A stretch of 64,000 nucleotides of DNA from contig CAADTT010000078.1 in NCBI GenBank assembly GCA_900752065.1, positions 62,001-126,000 on the forward strand, written 5' to 3'. The notes beneath the pieces were generated by a model. The model had not been told where the DNA came from and did no database searches. It saw only the letters and a program-made list of their open reading frames with translations. The position numbers were made by a program, and so were the translations under genes. Position 1 is the first letter of the stretch; the number at the start of each line of letters is the position of its first letter. Of this stretch, positions 16,639 through 24,195 are shown piece after piece. The DNA is from Lachnospiraceae bacterium. Lineage in GTDB: Bacteria; Bacillota; Clostridia; Lachnospirales; Lachnospiraceae.

Positions 16639-17874
16639 TTATGCAGGATCTGCCTCCTGCCTTCTGAGAAGATCATACTGCTCCAGTTCTACTCCCAGAT
16701 CCAGGTAGAGCACCTGCTTCGGATGCGGCGCACTCTGCTGCTCTTCACCGTCCTCATTTACGATGCGGCGCACAGTCACTAAGAGATTTCTCCCATCCGG
16801 CTTCATGACTTCGATCTTCTCCCCTACAGAGAATTTGTTCCGCTGCTCGATCCGGTAAAGCCCCTCCGCATTTTGTCCGCCCACGATGCCGAGGTATGTG
16901 TAATCCTTCACATAAGTATTGCTGTCATAAATCTGAGACTGTCCATCCGGCTTTCCAAAGAAAAAGCCTGTGGTAAACTGACGGTACGTACAGCCTACGA
17001 TCTGTTCCAGATACCAGGGCATATTTTTCCGGTAAAGTTCCGGATCCTTCAGGCAGTCATCAATAGCCTTCCGGTAGGTGCGGGCCACTGTCGCCACATA
17101 GAGAGCCGTCTTCATGCGTCCCTCAATCTTCAGGCTGTCAATCCCCGCTTCCAGAAGCTCCGGGATATGGCCGATCATACACAGATCCCTGGAATTAAAA
17201 ATGTATGTACCTCTCTCGTTCTCATAGACCGGCATGTATTCTCCGGGGCGAGTCTCCTCTACCACCGCATATTTCCAGCGGCAGGGATGGGTGCAGGCTC
17301 CCCGGTTTGCATCCCGCCCGGTAAAGTAATTGCTCAGCAGGCAGCGTCCCGAATAGGAAATGCACATAGCTCCGTGGATGAACGTCTCGATCTCCATATC
17401 CTCAGGAATATTCGCCCGGATTTCCCGGATCTCCTCCAGGGAAAGCTCTCTCGCCGAAACCACGCGCTTTGCACCCAGCTCATACCAGAACCGGTACGTT
17501 CCATAATTCGTATTATTTGCCTGGGTACTGATATGACGCTCGATTTCCGGGCATACCCTTTTTGCGATCTGAAACACGCCGGGGTCCGCGATGATCAGCG
17601 CATCCGGCCTGATTTCCTTTAACTCCTCAAAATATTTCTCCACACCTTTCAGGTCATGATTGTGTGCCAGAATATTTGCCGTCACATATACCTTTACCCC
17701 GTGTTCGTGGGCAAATTGTATGCCCTCCTTCATATCTTCCATCGAAAAGTTTTTTGCTTTCGCACGCAGGCCAAACGCCTCGCCGCCGATATATACGGCA
17801 TCCGCCCCGAAGATAACGGCTGTTTTCAGCACCTCCAGGCTGCTGGCCGGTATCAGTAATTCCGGTTTTTTCAT
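16639..17874 (-). CDS. trhP: U32-family tRNA hydroxylation protein (TrhP-like)
   Basis: 411 aa. The peptidase U32 signature is at about 168-200: ETFIHGAMCISYSGRCLLS..GRDANRGACTHPCRW, with the four cysteines that bind a cluster. Although labelled collagenase-like peptidases, YegQ/YrrN/YrrO relatives make 5-hydroxyuridine at tRNA position 34 from prephenate. The gene directly follows the TrmR-type methyltransferase that acts on that product, the same order as Bacillus yrrM-yrrN-yrrO; here only one U32 gene is present. Start ATG with GAGGTG. Function by family and neighbourhood, fairly confident. Confidence 0.87.
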   Translation of the reverse strand: MKKPELLIPASSLEVLKTAVIFGADAVYIGGEAFGLRAKAKNFSMEDMKEGIQFAHEHGVKVYVTANILAHNHDLKGVEKYFEELKEIRPDALIIADPGVFQIAKRVCPEIERHISTQANNTNYGTYRFWYELGAKRVVSARELSLEEIREIRANIPEDMEIETFIHGAMCISYSGRCLLSNYFTGRDANRGACTHPCRWKYAVVEETRPGEYMPVYENERGTYIFNSRDLCMIGHIPELLEAGIDSLKIEGRMKTALYVATVARTYRKAIDDCLKDPELYRKNMPWYLEQIVGCTYRQFTTGFFFGKPDGQSQIYDSNTYVKDYTYLGIVGGQNAEGLYRIEQRNKFSVGEKIEVMKPDGRNLLVTVRRIVNEDGEEQQSAPHPKQVLYLDLGVELEQYDLLRRQEADPA

Positions 17875-17883
17875 TTTACACCT

Positions 17884-18528
17884 CTATTCTTTCCGCACGC
17901 TGACTGTCACCCCGTCCCCAATGGGGACAATGGAGGTCGTCAGACGTTTTTCATGCTTCAATTCATACAGATACTCCCGCATTCGTTTATAGATCGTCCG
18001 GTTCCGCCGCTCTACCGCATAGTGAGACTCTATGATATCTCCATCCTGCAGCACATTGTCGGAAACCAGCACGCCTCCCACCTCCAGCAGCCGCATCACA
18101 TCCGGCAGGAAATGAATATACTGTCCTTTGGCCGCGTCCATAAAGATAAAATCATAGGTTTCCGTAAGCCCCGCAAGGATTTCGGCGGCATCTCCTTCCA
18201 GAAAGGTGATCTGCCCTTCCCGCCTAGCCCGCCGGAAATTTTCTTTTGCAATGGGAATCCGCTTTTCATATTTTTCAATTGTCGTCACATGGGCGCCCTC
18301 CGGCGCATACTCACAGAACAGCAGCGTGGAAAACCCCACTGCCGTTCCCACCTCCAGGATCCGCATAGGACGCTTCATCGCCAGCAGAACCTTCAAAAAG
18401 CTCTGCATCTCCTTACGCACGATGGGCACATAAGTATCCAGAGCTTCCTGTTCTATTTCATCTAATAAAGACGTATTGCCCATATCCAGTGAATTGATAT
18501 AGGCAATCATCCGTTCATTTACAATCAT
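17884..18528 (-). CDS. trmR: tRNA 5-hydroxyuridine methyltransferase (TrmR/YrrM)
   Basis: 214 aa class I SAM-dependent O-methyltransferase. Motif I is RILEVGTAVGFSTLLF (about 56-71), then VTTIEKYEKRI, and a metal-linked YDFIFMDAAKGQY (about 122-134) as in catechol-type methyltransferases. YrrM/TrmR converts ho5U34 to mo5U34 in tRNAs. Its place between the MltG-like gene (15 nt upstream) and the U32 gene (9 nt downstream) reproduces the Bacillus yrrL-yrrM-yrrN order and supports this role over a generic catechol methyltransferase. GGAGAGAG precedes the ATG. Confidence 0.88.
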   Translation of the reverse strand: MIVNERMIAYINSLDMGNTSLLDEIEQEALDTYVPIVRKEMQSFLKVLLAMKRPMRILEVGTAVGFSTLLFCEYAPEGAHVTTIEKYEKRIPIAKENFRRARREGQITFLEGDAAEILAGLTETYDFIFMDAAKGQYIHFLPDVMRLLEVGGVLVSDNVLQDGDIIESHYAVERRNRTIYKRMREYLYELKHEKRLTTSIVPIGDGVTVSVRKE

Positions 18529-18543
18529 GTATCTCTCTCCATA

Positions 18544-18936
18544 TCACTGCTCCGAAGTTTCTGTTTCCGTCTCATTTGCACCGGAAAGCTCGGCAAGCAT
18601 CTCCTCTGCGGTCCATGAGTTATTCAGGATATAGCTTCCGCCCTTTAATTTTCCCTTGTATTCGGAAAGCTGATACTGCACCCAGAATACTTTTTCATCC
18701 CGGATCAGCCTCTTTGTCTTCAGCAGGTCAGAAAGTTCGGACACAGAAATATCGTCCTCTATCGTCACAGCCACCTTTTTCCCCGGTGGATCAGATACCG
18801 TTTCCTCCGCAAATACCTGATAGCCAAAGGAATACGCCTTCCTGCCGATATTGAGAAAGGCCACAGCCACCAGAACCAGCACCAGAAGCTTCAATATGGC
18901 AAATACTGCTATCACTGCTTTTTTTCTCTGTTTCAT
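18544..18936 (-). CDS. Short MltG/YrrL-like membrane protein without catalytic domain
   Basis: 130 aa. A basic N-terminus and one membrane helix (about 8-28) lead to an extracellular segment VTIEDDISVSELSDLLKTKRLIRDEKVFWVQYQLSEYKGKLKGGSYILNNSWTAEEMLAEL in the style of the LysM-like N-terminal module of endolytic transglycosylase MltG (quoted here by its ends, VTIEDD to MLAEL). The MltG catalytic domain is absent, so it cannot cut glycan by itself. Position upstream of trmR matches yrrL in Bacillus. GGAGGCG lies before the ATG. Confidence 0.72.
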   Translation of the reverse strand: MKQRKKAVIAVFAILKLLVLVLVAVAFLNIGRKAYSFGYQVFAEETVSDPPGKKVAVTIEDDISVSELSDLLKTKRLIRDEKVFWVQYQLSEYKGKLKGGSYILNNSWTAEEMLAELSGANETETETSEQ

Positions 18937-18958
18937 AAATGTCTGCGCCTCCCGCCAG

Positions 18959-19315
18959 CTACCAGTCGATCACATCAGCAAATTCCTGAATTTCAAGCTG
19001 TACCGTATCCACGATGGCCTGATTGATTCTCTGTATCATCCTGCAAAGTTCCAGCTCATTGGCCAGAAACTTCTCTACCACAGGGTTTTTCCGGAACTCC
19101 TCGTTCTGCTTCTCAAACTCTTCCACAACTTCATACCAGTCAGAACCGCCTTTCTCGTTCTGAAGTTCATAATTCTTCCTTCGGAACTGATTGAGCTGTG
19201 CGCGCAGCTCCGGATTTTTCCTGATTTCCTCTTTCGCTTTTTCAAAATCCAGATATGCCTGGCTTGCACATATTGCAGAAGTCAGTTCCTGCGTACATCT
19301 GGCAACATTCTTCAT
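18959..19315 (-). CDS. YlbF/YmcA family regulator
   Basis: 118 aa, almost entirely helical, with the YlbF/YmcA pattern: AYLDFEKAKEEIRKNPELRAQ in the first half and NPVVEKFLANELELCRMIQRINQ in the second. In Bacillus YlbF, YmcA and YaaT form the Y-complex that directs RNase Y cleavage and affects sporulation and competence. It lies downstream of RNase J, another RNA-decay enzyme, with a structured repeat (19424-19532) in the 273-nt gap between them. Good family match; which paralogue is unclear. Confidence 0.82.
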   Translation of the reverse strand: MKNVARCTQELTSAICASQAYLDFEKAKEEIRKNPELRAQLNQFRRKNYELQNEKGGSDWYEVVEEFEKQNEEFRKNPVVEKFLANELELCRMIQRINQAIVDTVQLEIQEFADVIDW

Positions 19316-19423
19316 GTCTCTCTAACCCTCTTTTTCTATAAGATATCTTACAAGTTGCCCGACAAATAGGATCAAAAGCCTTTGCCCCTGGCATCATCTT
19401 ATGAGTTTCCCATCAAATGCTCT

Positions 19424-19532
19424 GAGACTACGAATTGCTCCGTGCGAAAGCACTTTCGCAATTCTAAAACACCTCAAATCCGCTCATTTTTCTGCGAAAA
19501 ATGGCTGCTTTTCGGTGTTTTGCGGTCCTCAT
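19424..19532 (+). repeat. Structured intergenic repeat, copy A
   Basis: About 109 nt bounded by GAGAC and GTCCTCA. Hairpin 1: GAATTGC (19432-19438) pairs with GCAATTC (19458-19464) and encloses GTGC-GAAA-GCAC. Hairpin 2: AAAACACC (19466-19473) pairs with GGTGTTTT (19514-19521) and encloses ATTTTT/AAAAAT. A diverged copy lies inverted at 59505-59616 with changed but still pairing stems. No coding function. Confidence 0.75.
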
Positions 19533-19588
19533 AGACACAAAAACGTATGCAAGCATCCGTTTTGTGTCCATTTGTCCCTTGTCTCATC

Positions 19589-21253
19589 TTATACTTCCAT
19601 AATAATCGGAAGAATCATCGGGCTGCGCTTCGTCTTCTTCCACAGAAACTCACTGAGCGCATCCTTTGTCACATTTTTGATCTTTCCCCAATCCGTGATG
19701 TGCTTATCCATACAGCCGTCCAGCGCATGCTCTACTACATGGCGTGCCTCCTCCATCAGAACCTCCGACTCTCTGACATAGACAAAGCCTCTCGATACGA
19801 TATCCGGTCCCGACAGAAGCTGGTTGCTGTATCTTTCCAGCGTCATGACTACGATCAGAATACCGTCTTCCGCCAGATGCTGGCGGTCACGCAGTACGAT
19901 GTTTCCCACATCTCCTACGCCAAGTCCATCTACCAGGATCGCACCGGTATGAACACGGTCCGTGATTCCTGCCTGATTCTCATTCATCTCCATCACGTCG
20001 CCGGAACGCATAATAAAGATATTCTCCTTTGGAATACCAAGGCTTAACGCCAGTCCCGCATTTGCCTTCAGATGACGGTACTCTCCATGAACAGGAATCG
20101 CATACTTCGGCTTCACCAGTGAATAGATCAGCTTCAATTCCTCCTGGCATGCATGTCCGGAAACATGTGCGTCCTGGAAAATGACATCCGCACCTTTCGC
20201 CGACAGCTCATTGATCACCTTGGATACTGCCTTTTCATTTCCCGGAATCGGGTTCGAGCTGAAGATGATCGTATCTCCCGGCTTGATCGACACTTTCCTG
20301 TGCATATCCGCCGCCATCCTGGACAGGGCCGCCATAGACTCTCCCTGACTTCCCGTCGTGATGAGCACCATCTGATTATCGGGATAATTCTTCATCTGCT
20401 CGATATCGATCAGTGTATTTGCAGGAATATCCAGATATCCCAGCTCTGACGCCGTAGAAATGACATTCACCATGCTCCGCCCCTCCACGACAACCTTCCT
20501 GCCGAATTTATAAGCGGAATTGATGATCTGCTGCACCCGGTCCACATTGGAAGCAAAGGTGGCAATAATGATCCTCGTATTCCTGTGTTCCGAAAAAATA
20601 CTGTCAAAAGTCCGGCCCACTGTCCTCTCGGACATGGTAAAGCCCGGACGCTCCGCATTCGTACTGTCGCTCATCAGAGCCAGTACGCCCTTCTTTCCGA
20701 TCTCTGCAAAACGCTGCAGATCGATAGCGTCCCCGAATACCGGCGTGTAGTCTACCTTAAAGTCTCCGGTATGGACAACAATTCCCGCCGGAGAGTAAAT
20801 AGCCAGCGCAGAGGCATCCTGGATACTGTGGTTTGTCTTGATAAACTCGATGCGGAAGGCGCCCAGATTGATGGACTGCCCATGCTTTACGACCTTCCTC
20901 TTACAAGCCTTCATAAGATTATGCTCTTTTAATTTATTTTCAATCAATCCCATGGTAAGCTTTGTCGCATAGATTGGTGCAGAAAACTCCTTTAAGATAT
21001 AAGGCAGCGCACCGATATGGTCCTCATGTCCATGGGTGATGACAAATCCCTTCATCTTATCTGCATTGTTCTTCAAATAGGTTATATCCGGTATCACCAG
21101 ATCGATTCCCAGCATGTCATCCTCCGGAAAGGACAGGCCGCAGTCCACCACAACAATACTGTCCTCATACTCAAACACAGTAATGTTCATGCCGATCTGC
21201 TCCAAACCTCCCAGGGGGATGATTTTCAGTTTTGAATGATTCACGTTCTTCAA
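19589..21253 (-). CDS. rnj: Ribonuclease J
   Basis: 554 aa metallo-beta-lactamase/beta-CASP RNase (5'-3' exonuclease and endonuclease for mRNA turnover and rRNA maturation). The zinc motif is HGHEDHIGALPY. Other landmarks are GIVVHTGDFKVD, MSDSTNAERPG, TTGSQGESMAALSRMA and a late PVHGEYRH; the C-terminal domain is included. The start is set at TTG 21251-21253, since GGAGGTG at 21261-21267 fits it; a longer frame from 21283 has no ribosome site. It is unclear whether this is J1 or J2, as only one is in the window. The upstream gap holds a palindromic element at 21325-21355. Confidence 0.95.
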   Translation of the reverse strand: MKNVNHSKLKIIPLGGLEQIGMNITVFEYEDSIVVVDCGLSFPEDDMLGIDLVIPDITYLKNNADKMKGFVITHGHEDHIGALPYILKEFSAPIYATKLTMGLIENKLKEHNLMKACKRKVVKHGQSINLGAFRIEFIKTNHSIQDASALAIYSPAGIVVHTGDFKVDYTPVFGDAIDLQRFAEIGKKGVLALMSDSTNAERPGFTMSERTVGRTFDSIFSEHRNTRIIIATFASNVDRVQQIINSAYKFGRKVVVEGRSMVNVISTASELGYLDIPANTLIDIEQMKNYPDNQMVLITTGSQGESMAALSRMAADMHRKVSIKPGDTIIFSSNPIPGNEKAVSKVINELSAKGADVIFQDAHVSGHACQEELKLIYSLVKPKYAIPVHGEYRHLKANAGLALSLGIPKENIFIMRSGDVMEMNENQAGITDRVHTGAILVDGLGVGDVGNIVLRDRQHLAEDGILIVVMTLERYSNQLLSGPDIVSRGFVYVRESEVLMEEARHVVEHALDGCMDKHITDWGKIKNVTKDALSEFLWKKTKRSPMILPIIMEV

Positions 21254-21324
21254 ATAATTACACCTCCATATATTTTTATGCATAACTTAAAAGCAGACGC
21301 CTCTCTGCTTTTCTTTCGTAATTG

Positions 21325-21355
21325 GTAACAGTTCAGCTAAGGGCTGAACTGTTAT
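21325..21355. mobile_element. GTAAC palindromic mini-element, degraded copy
   Basis: TAACAGTTCAGC (21326-21337) and GCTGAACTGTTA (21343-21354) form a perfect 12-bp inverted repeat with TAAGG between. Flanking 8-mers CGTAATTG (21317-21324) and TGTACTTG (21356-21363) agree at 6 of 8 positions, a probable decayed target duplication. Same family as 22348-22376 and 28471-28555. Confidence 0.6.
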
Positions 21356-21366
21356 TGTACTTGCTC

Positions 21367-21624
21367 TTATACAAGGTCGATATCTTCCAGCATCTCCGAA
21401 AAAACCTTAGCAACTGCCTCCAGCTCATCGTCATCCTCTACGATCCTGTATAATGCTTCCTGTTCTCCATCCTGCGACAGATCTTTTAAGATGAGCGCCT
21501 CCGCGTCATCCTCCTCGGAATCTGTCACCAGAATATAATCCACACCGCCTACCCTCGTCTGTTCCAGCACAAAAAACTCTGCCGTCTCGTCGCTTTCATT
21601 TAAGTTAAATCTGATCTTTTCCAC
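21367..21624 (-). CDS. yrzB: DUF1292 protein (YrzB)
   Basis: 85 aa acidic protein: [32 protein letters not shown], then a Glu/Asp-rich tail (quoted by ends FFVLEQ and LILKD). It matches DUF1292, found after yrzL and ruvX in most Firmicutes. Start is GTG at 21622-21624, overlapping the 3' end of ruvX by 20 nt. Function unknown. Confidence 0.9.
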   Translation of the reverse strand: MEKIRFNLNESDETAEFFVLEQTRVGGVDYILVTDSEEDDAEALILKDLSQDGEQEALYRIVEDDDELEAVAKVFSEMLEDIDLV

Positions 21625-22054
21625 TCTTCATGCCCTCACAATCTAAATAACCCTGCAGGATATAAACAGCCGCCAGCATATCCACATACTGCTTCCTGTT
21701 CTCACGGCGCACCTGCCCTTCCATGAGCGTCCGGTTCGCCTCCACCGTTGTCAGCCGTTCATCCCACATGACGACGGGCAGACCTGTCCTTTTCTCCAGC
21801 ATCTCCTTAAACGCCAGAGATTTCTCTGCTCTGTCTCCAAGCGTATTATTCATATTTTTGGGAAATCCCAGAACAATGGTTCCCACATCATATTCGCTGA
21901 TCAGCTCCTCGATTCTCGCCAAAGTCCTGCGCAGCTTATTTTCCGATGTTCTTCTGATGATCTCCACTCCCTGGGCCGTCAGACCCAGCCCGTCACTGAC
22001 AGCCACTCCCACAGTTTTCGATCCGAAATCAAGTCCTATCACACGCTTGTCCAT
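21605..22054 (-). CDS. ruvX: Holliday junction resolvase-like / pre-16S rRNA nuclease YqgF
   Basis: 149 aa RNase H-fold nuclease. The N-terminal [15 protein letters not shown] supplies the first catalytic Asp, then [27 protein letters not shown] (second acidic site) and a C-terminal D in [16 protein letters not shown]. YqgF family members trim the 5' end of 16S rRNA and were named RuvX for possible junction cleavage. It is 3 nt after ireB and overlaps yrzB, the standard Firmicute trio. Confidence 0.93.
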   Translation of the reverse strand: MDKRVIGLDFGSKTVGVAVSDGLGLTAQGVEIIRRTSENKLRRTLARIEELISEYDVGTIVLGFPKNMNNTLGDRAEKSLAFKEMLEKRTGLPVVMWDERLTTVEANRTLMEGQVRRENRKQYVDMLAAVYILQGYLDCEGMKSGKDQI

Positions 22055-22057
22055 AGA

Positions 22058-22321
22058 TTACTTCCATGCCCTGTTCTTAACGTATTCTTTCAGAAGTTCT
22101 TCCACCAGTTCGTCACGCTCCACCTTCATGATCAGGCTTCTGGCGTTGTTGTGGCTTGTAATATAAGTCGGGTCCCCCGACATAATATATCCGACAATCT
22201 GGTTGACCGGATTATATCCCTTCTCCGTCATCGCATTATAGACCGTGTCCAGGATTTCCTTCACACTCACTTCCGTCTCTGCATTCACTCTAAAATACTG
22301 TGTACTGTTTATGTTACCCAT
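22058..22321 (-). CDS. ireB: IreB family regulatory phosphoprotein (UPF0297)
   Basis: 87 aa, [20 protein letters not shown] at the N-terminus, then [26 protein letters not shown], typical of IreB/YrzL. In Enterococcus IreB is phosphorylated by the PASTA kinase IreK on N-terminal threonines and modulates cephalosporin tolerance. It heads the ireB-ruvX-yrzB operon. Its leader is interrupted by a small palindromic element between promoter and start. Weak AAGGGCG ribosome site. Confidence 0.92.
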   Translation of the reverse strand: MGNINSTQYFRVNAETEVSVKEILDTVYNAMTEKGYNPVNQIVGYIMSGDPTYITSHNNARSLIMKVERDELVEELLKEYVKNRAWK

Positions 22322-22347
22322 TTTATCACGCCCTTAACTAAACTTTG

Positions 22348-22376
22348 GTAACAGTTCAGACAAGCTGATCTGTTAC
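22348..22376. mobile_element. 29-bp GTAAC palindromic mini-element with perfect 8-bp target duplication
   Basis: GTAACAGTTCAG (22348-22359), ACAAG, CTGATCTGTTAC (22365-22376), arms 11 of 12 paired. The flanks are identical 8-mers AAACTTTG (22340-22347 and 22377-22384). It sits in the ireB leader, between promoter and start codon. So small a unit with a clean target duplication must have moved with help from elsewhere. Confidence 0.75.
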
Positions 22377-22415
22377 AAACTTTGCATATCTGTTCTGTGC
22401 CAAACAGTTATATCC

Positions 22416-22444
22416 ATTCTAATATATTCTTTCGCAAAATACAA
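22416..22444 (-). promoter_or_regulatory. Promoter of the ireB operon
   Basis: Minus strand TTGTAT (22439-22444), 17 nt, TAGAAT (22416-22421), immediately after the mtaB stop and about 95 nt before ireB. Fits sigma-A. Confidence 0.55.
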
Positions 22445-23749
22445 TCAAAACCTTACACTTGTTAAAATTCCCTGCTTTCGCTCCCCCTGTATGCGGACCG
22501 GTACGATCTGATTTGCATAGTCTTCTGCAGCAGGAATCGCCAGACGAATGTATTCTCTGGTATGCCCCGCGTAATATTTTTCTCCATCCAGAATCATCAG
22601 CTCCTCAAACAGCACCTCATCCCGGTCTCCGATCCGTTCCTCCTCATATGCCGCCTGGTTTTTGCGGTTCAGCTCCAGCAGAATATTGCCCCTCTCTGCT
22701 TTTTTTTCATCACTGACCTGATTCTCCATCACTGCGGCACGCGTTCCTTTTCGTCTGGAATATTTGAAGATATGCGTCTCATAGAACTGTATCTTTTCCA
22801 GAAACGCCTTCGACTCCGCAAATTCTTCCTCCGTCTCTCCCGGAAATCCCACGATCACATCTGTAGTCAGTGCCGGGCGGTCAAAATATTCTCTCAAGAG
22901 CTGACATTTTTCATAGTACTCCTCCGCCGTATATCTGCGGTTCATCCGTTTTAATGTGGCATTGCAGCCGCTTTGCAGGGACAGGTGGAAATGAGGGCAG
23001 ATCTTTGGGAGAGAGGCCAGGGTTTTCGCAAACTCCTCTGTGATGATCCGCGGCTCCAGAGATCCCAGACGGATTCTCTTTATTCCTTCCACCTCATGCA
23101 CCGCCAGGATCAGCGAAAGTAGATCTGTCCCCAGATCGACTCCATAGGAACTCAGATGGATTCCTGTTAACACGATCTCCTGATACCCGTTTGCCGCAAG
23201 CTCTCTCACCTCTGCAAGAACATCCTCCGCCTGCCGGCTTCTCACCCGGCCTCTGGCGTAGGGAATGATGCAGTAGCTGCAGAACTGGTTGCAGCCATCC
23301 TGTACCTTAATGTAGGCCCTGGTGTGCTCTGCCGTCCGGCTGATGGACAAACTTTCGTATTCGCTGGTATGATTGACATCAATGACAAACTCTTCCTCCC
23401 GGCTTCTTTCATATTCTTCCAGAATCCTTACCAGATCCTTTTTCCGGTTGTTTCCGATCACAATATCAATCGCATCATCCATTTCCAGATCATCCTTTGC
23501 CGCCTGTACATAGCAGCCCGCCGCCACCACCACTGCCTGCGGATTCATCTTCTTTGCCTTATGAAGCATCTGTCTGGACTTTCTGTCGGCAATGTTTGTC
23601 ACCGTGCAGGTATTGATAACATAAACGTCCGCCCCTGGCGCAAATGGCACGATCTCATATCCCGCCTGTTCCAGCATCTGCTGCATAGCCTCTGTCTCAT
23701 ATGCATTTACCTTACATCCCAAATTGTGCAGGGCAGCCTTCTTTTTCAT
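22445..23749 (-). CDS. mtaB: tRNA t6A37 methylthiotransferase MtaB
   Basis: 434 aa radical-SAM enzyme turning t6A37 into ms2t6A37 in tRNA. The N-terminal UPF0004 domain carries the first cluster cysteines (LGCKVNAYE, INTCTVTN, AAGCYVQ). The radical-SAM motif is NQFCSYCIIPYARG, within CxxxCxxC. The C-terminal TRAM-like domain ends TSVRF. Start ATG 23747-23749 (MKKKAALHN) is preferred because AAGGATAAGG precedes it; an in-frame alternative at 23779 lacks one. The MtaB rather than MiaB or RimO subfamily is inferred from LHNLGCKVN and the length. Confidence 0.92.
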   Translation of the reverse strand: MKKKAALHNLGCKVNAYETEAMQQMLEQAGYEIVPFAPGADVYVINTCTVTNIADRKSRQMLHKAKKMNPQAVVVAAGCYVQAAKDDLEMDDAIDIVIGNNRKKDLVRILEEYERSREEEFVIDVNHTSEYESLSISRTAEHTRAYIKVQDGCNQFCSYCIIPYARGRVRSRQAEDVLAEVRELAANGYQEIVLTGIHLSSYGVDLGTDLLSLILAVHEVEGIKRIRLGSLEPRIITEEFAKTLASLPKICPHFHLSLQSGCNATLKRMNRRYTAEEYYEKCQLLREYFDRPALTTDVIVGFPGETEEEFAESKAFLEKIQFYETHIFKYSRRKGTRAAVMENQVSDEKKAERGNILLELNRKNQAAYEEERIGDRDEVLFEELMILDGEKYYAGHTREYIRLAIPAAEDYANQIVPVRIQGERKQGILTSVRF

Positions 23750-23847
23750 GTGAGCCTTATCCTTTCTGTCTGTTTTCACACAACATTTTTTTACACTTTT
23801 TAATATCCGAACTGTTACAACTTTATATAAGTTTATAGTTTTTCGAC

Positions 23848-23876
23848 TTGACTTTTTTACTGTGCATAGTTAAGAT
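23848..23876 (+). promoter_or_regulatory. Promoter of the HPr-like gene
   Basis: TTGACT (23848-23853), 17 nt, TAAGAT (23871-23876), 33 nt before the ATG. The ribosome site is GGGAGGT at 23894-23900. Confidence 0.7.
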
Positions 23877-23909
23877 GAAAGTATAAAAAACAAGGGAGGT
23901 TTTTCCAAA

Positions 23910-24143
23910 ATGAAAACAGTTAAAATTTCTTTAAATTCCATTGATAAAGTTAAATCATTCGTTAATGACATTACGAAATTCGATTACGATTTCGATTTAG
24001 TATCCGGCAGATACGTCATCGATGCAAAGTCCATCATGGGTATCTTCAGCCTGGATCTGTCCAAGCCGATCGATCTGAACATCCATGTGGAGGACAATGT
24101 TGACGATATCGTAGCTTCTTTGTCTTCCTATATCATCGAGTAA
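23910..24143 (+). CDS. HPr-fold protein lacking the catalytic histidine (Crh-like)
   Basis: 77 aa, about ten residues shorter than PTS HPr. The regulatory-serine region is clear: AKSIMGIFSLDLSKPIDL, with Ser41 at the place of HPr Ser46. The active-site loop (H-A-R-P) is replaced by NSIDKV near residues 9-14 and there is no histidine there, so it cannot pass phosphate along the PTS. Like Bacillus Crh it may act only in regulation through Ser41 phosphorylation and CcpA (inference). It has its own promoter and terminator and no PTS neighbours. Confidence 0.85.
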   Translation: MKTVKISLNSIDKVKSFVNDITKFDYDFDLVSGRYVIDAKSIMGIFSLDLSKPIDLNIHVEDNVDDIVASLSSYIIE

Positions 24144-24158
24144 TCAAAAATACTCTCT

Positions 24159-24190
24159 GCCTGTGCATAATCCTGCACAGGCATTTTTTC
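24159..24190 (+). terminator. Rho-independent terminator after the HPr-like gene
   Basis: GCCTGTGCA (24159-24167), loop TAATCC, TGCACAGGC (24174-24182), then ATTTTTT. Lies 16 nt after the stop; may also stop thiI transcription from the other strand. Confidence 0.88.
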
Positions 24191-24195
24191 TGTTT

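Noticed and set aside
16639..17874. Call as a secreted collagenase or protease
   Set aside because: No signal peptide, cluster-type cysteines and the trmR neighbour favour the tRNA hydroxylation role.
19401..20047. Possible small protein containing KNGCFSVFCG, also readable before the DppB-like start at 59487-59621
   Set aside because: Both come from the structured repeat; the similarity is of DNA, and neither has a ribosome site. They are likely to be misannotated as hypothetical proteins.
23810..23819. GAACTGTTAC, identical to the end of the GTAAC palindrome family
   Set aside because: No matching opposite end or duplication nearby; could be a remnant but one 10-mer is not enough.
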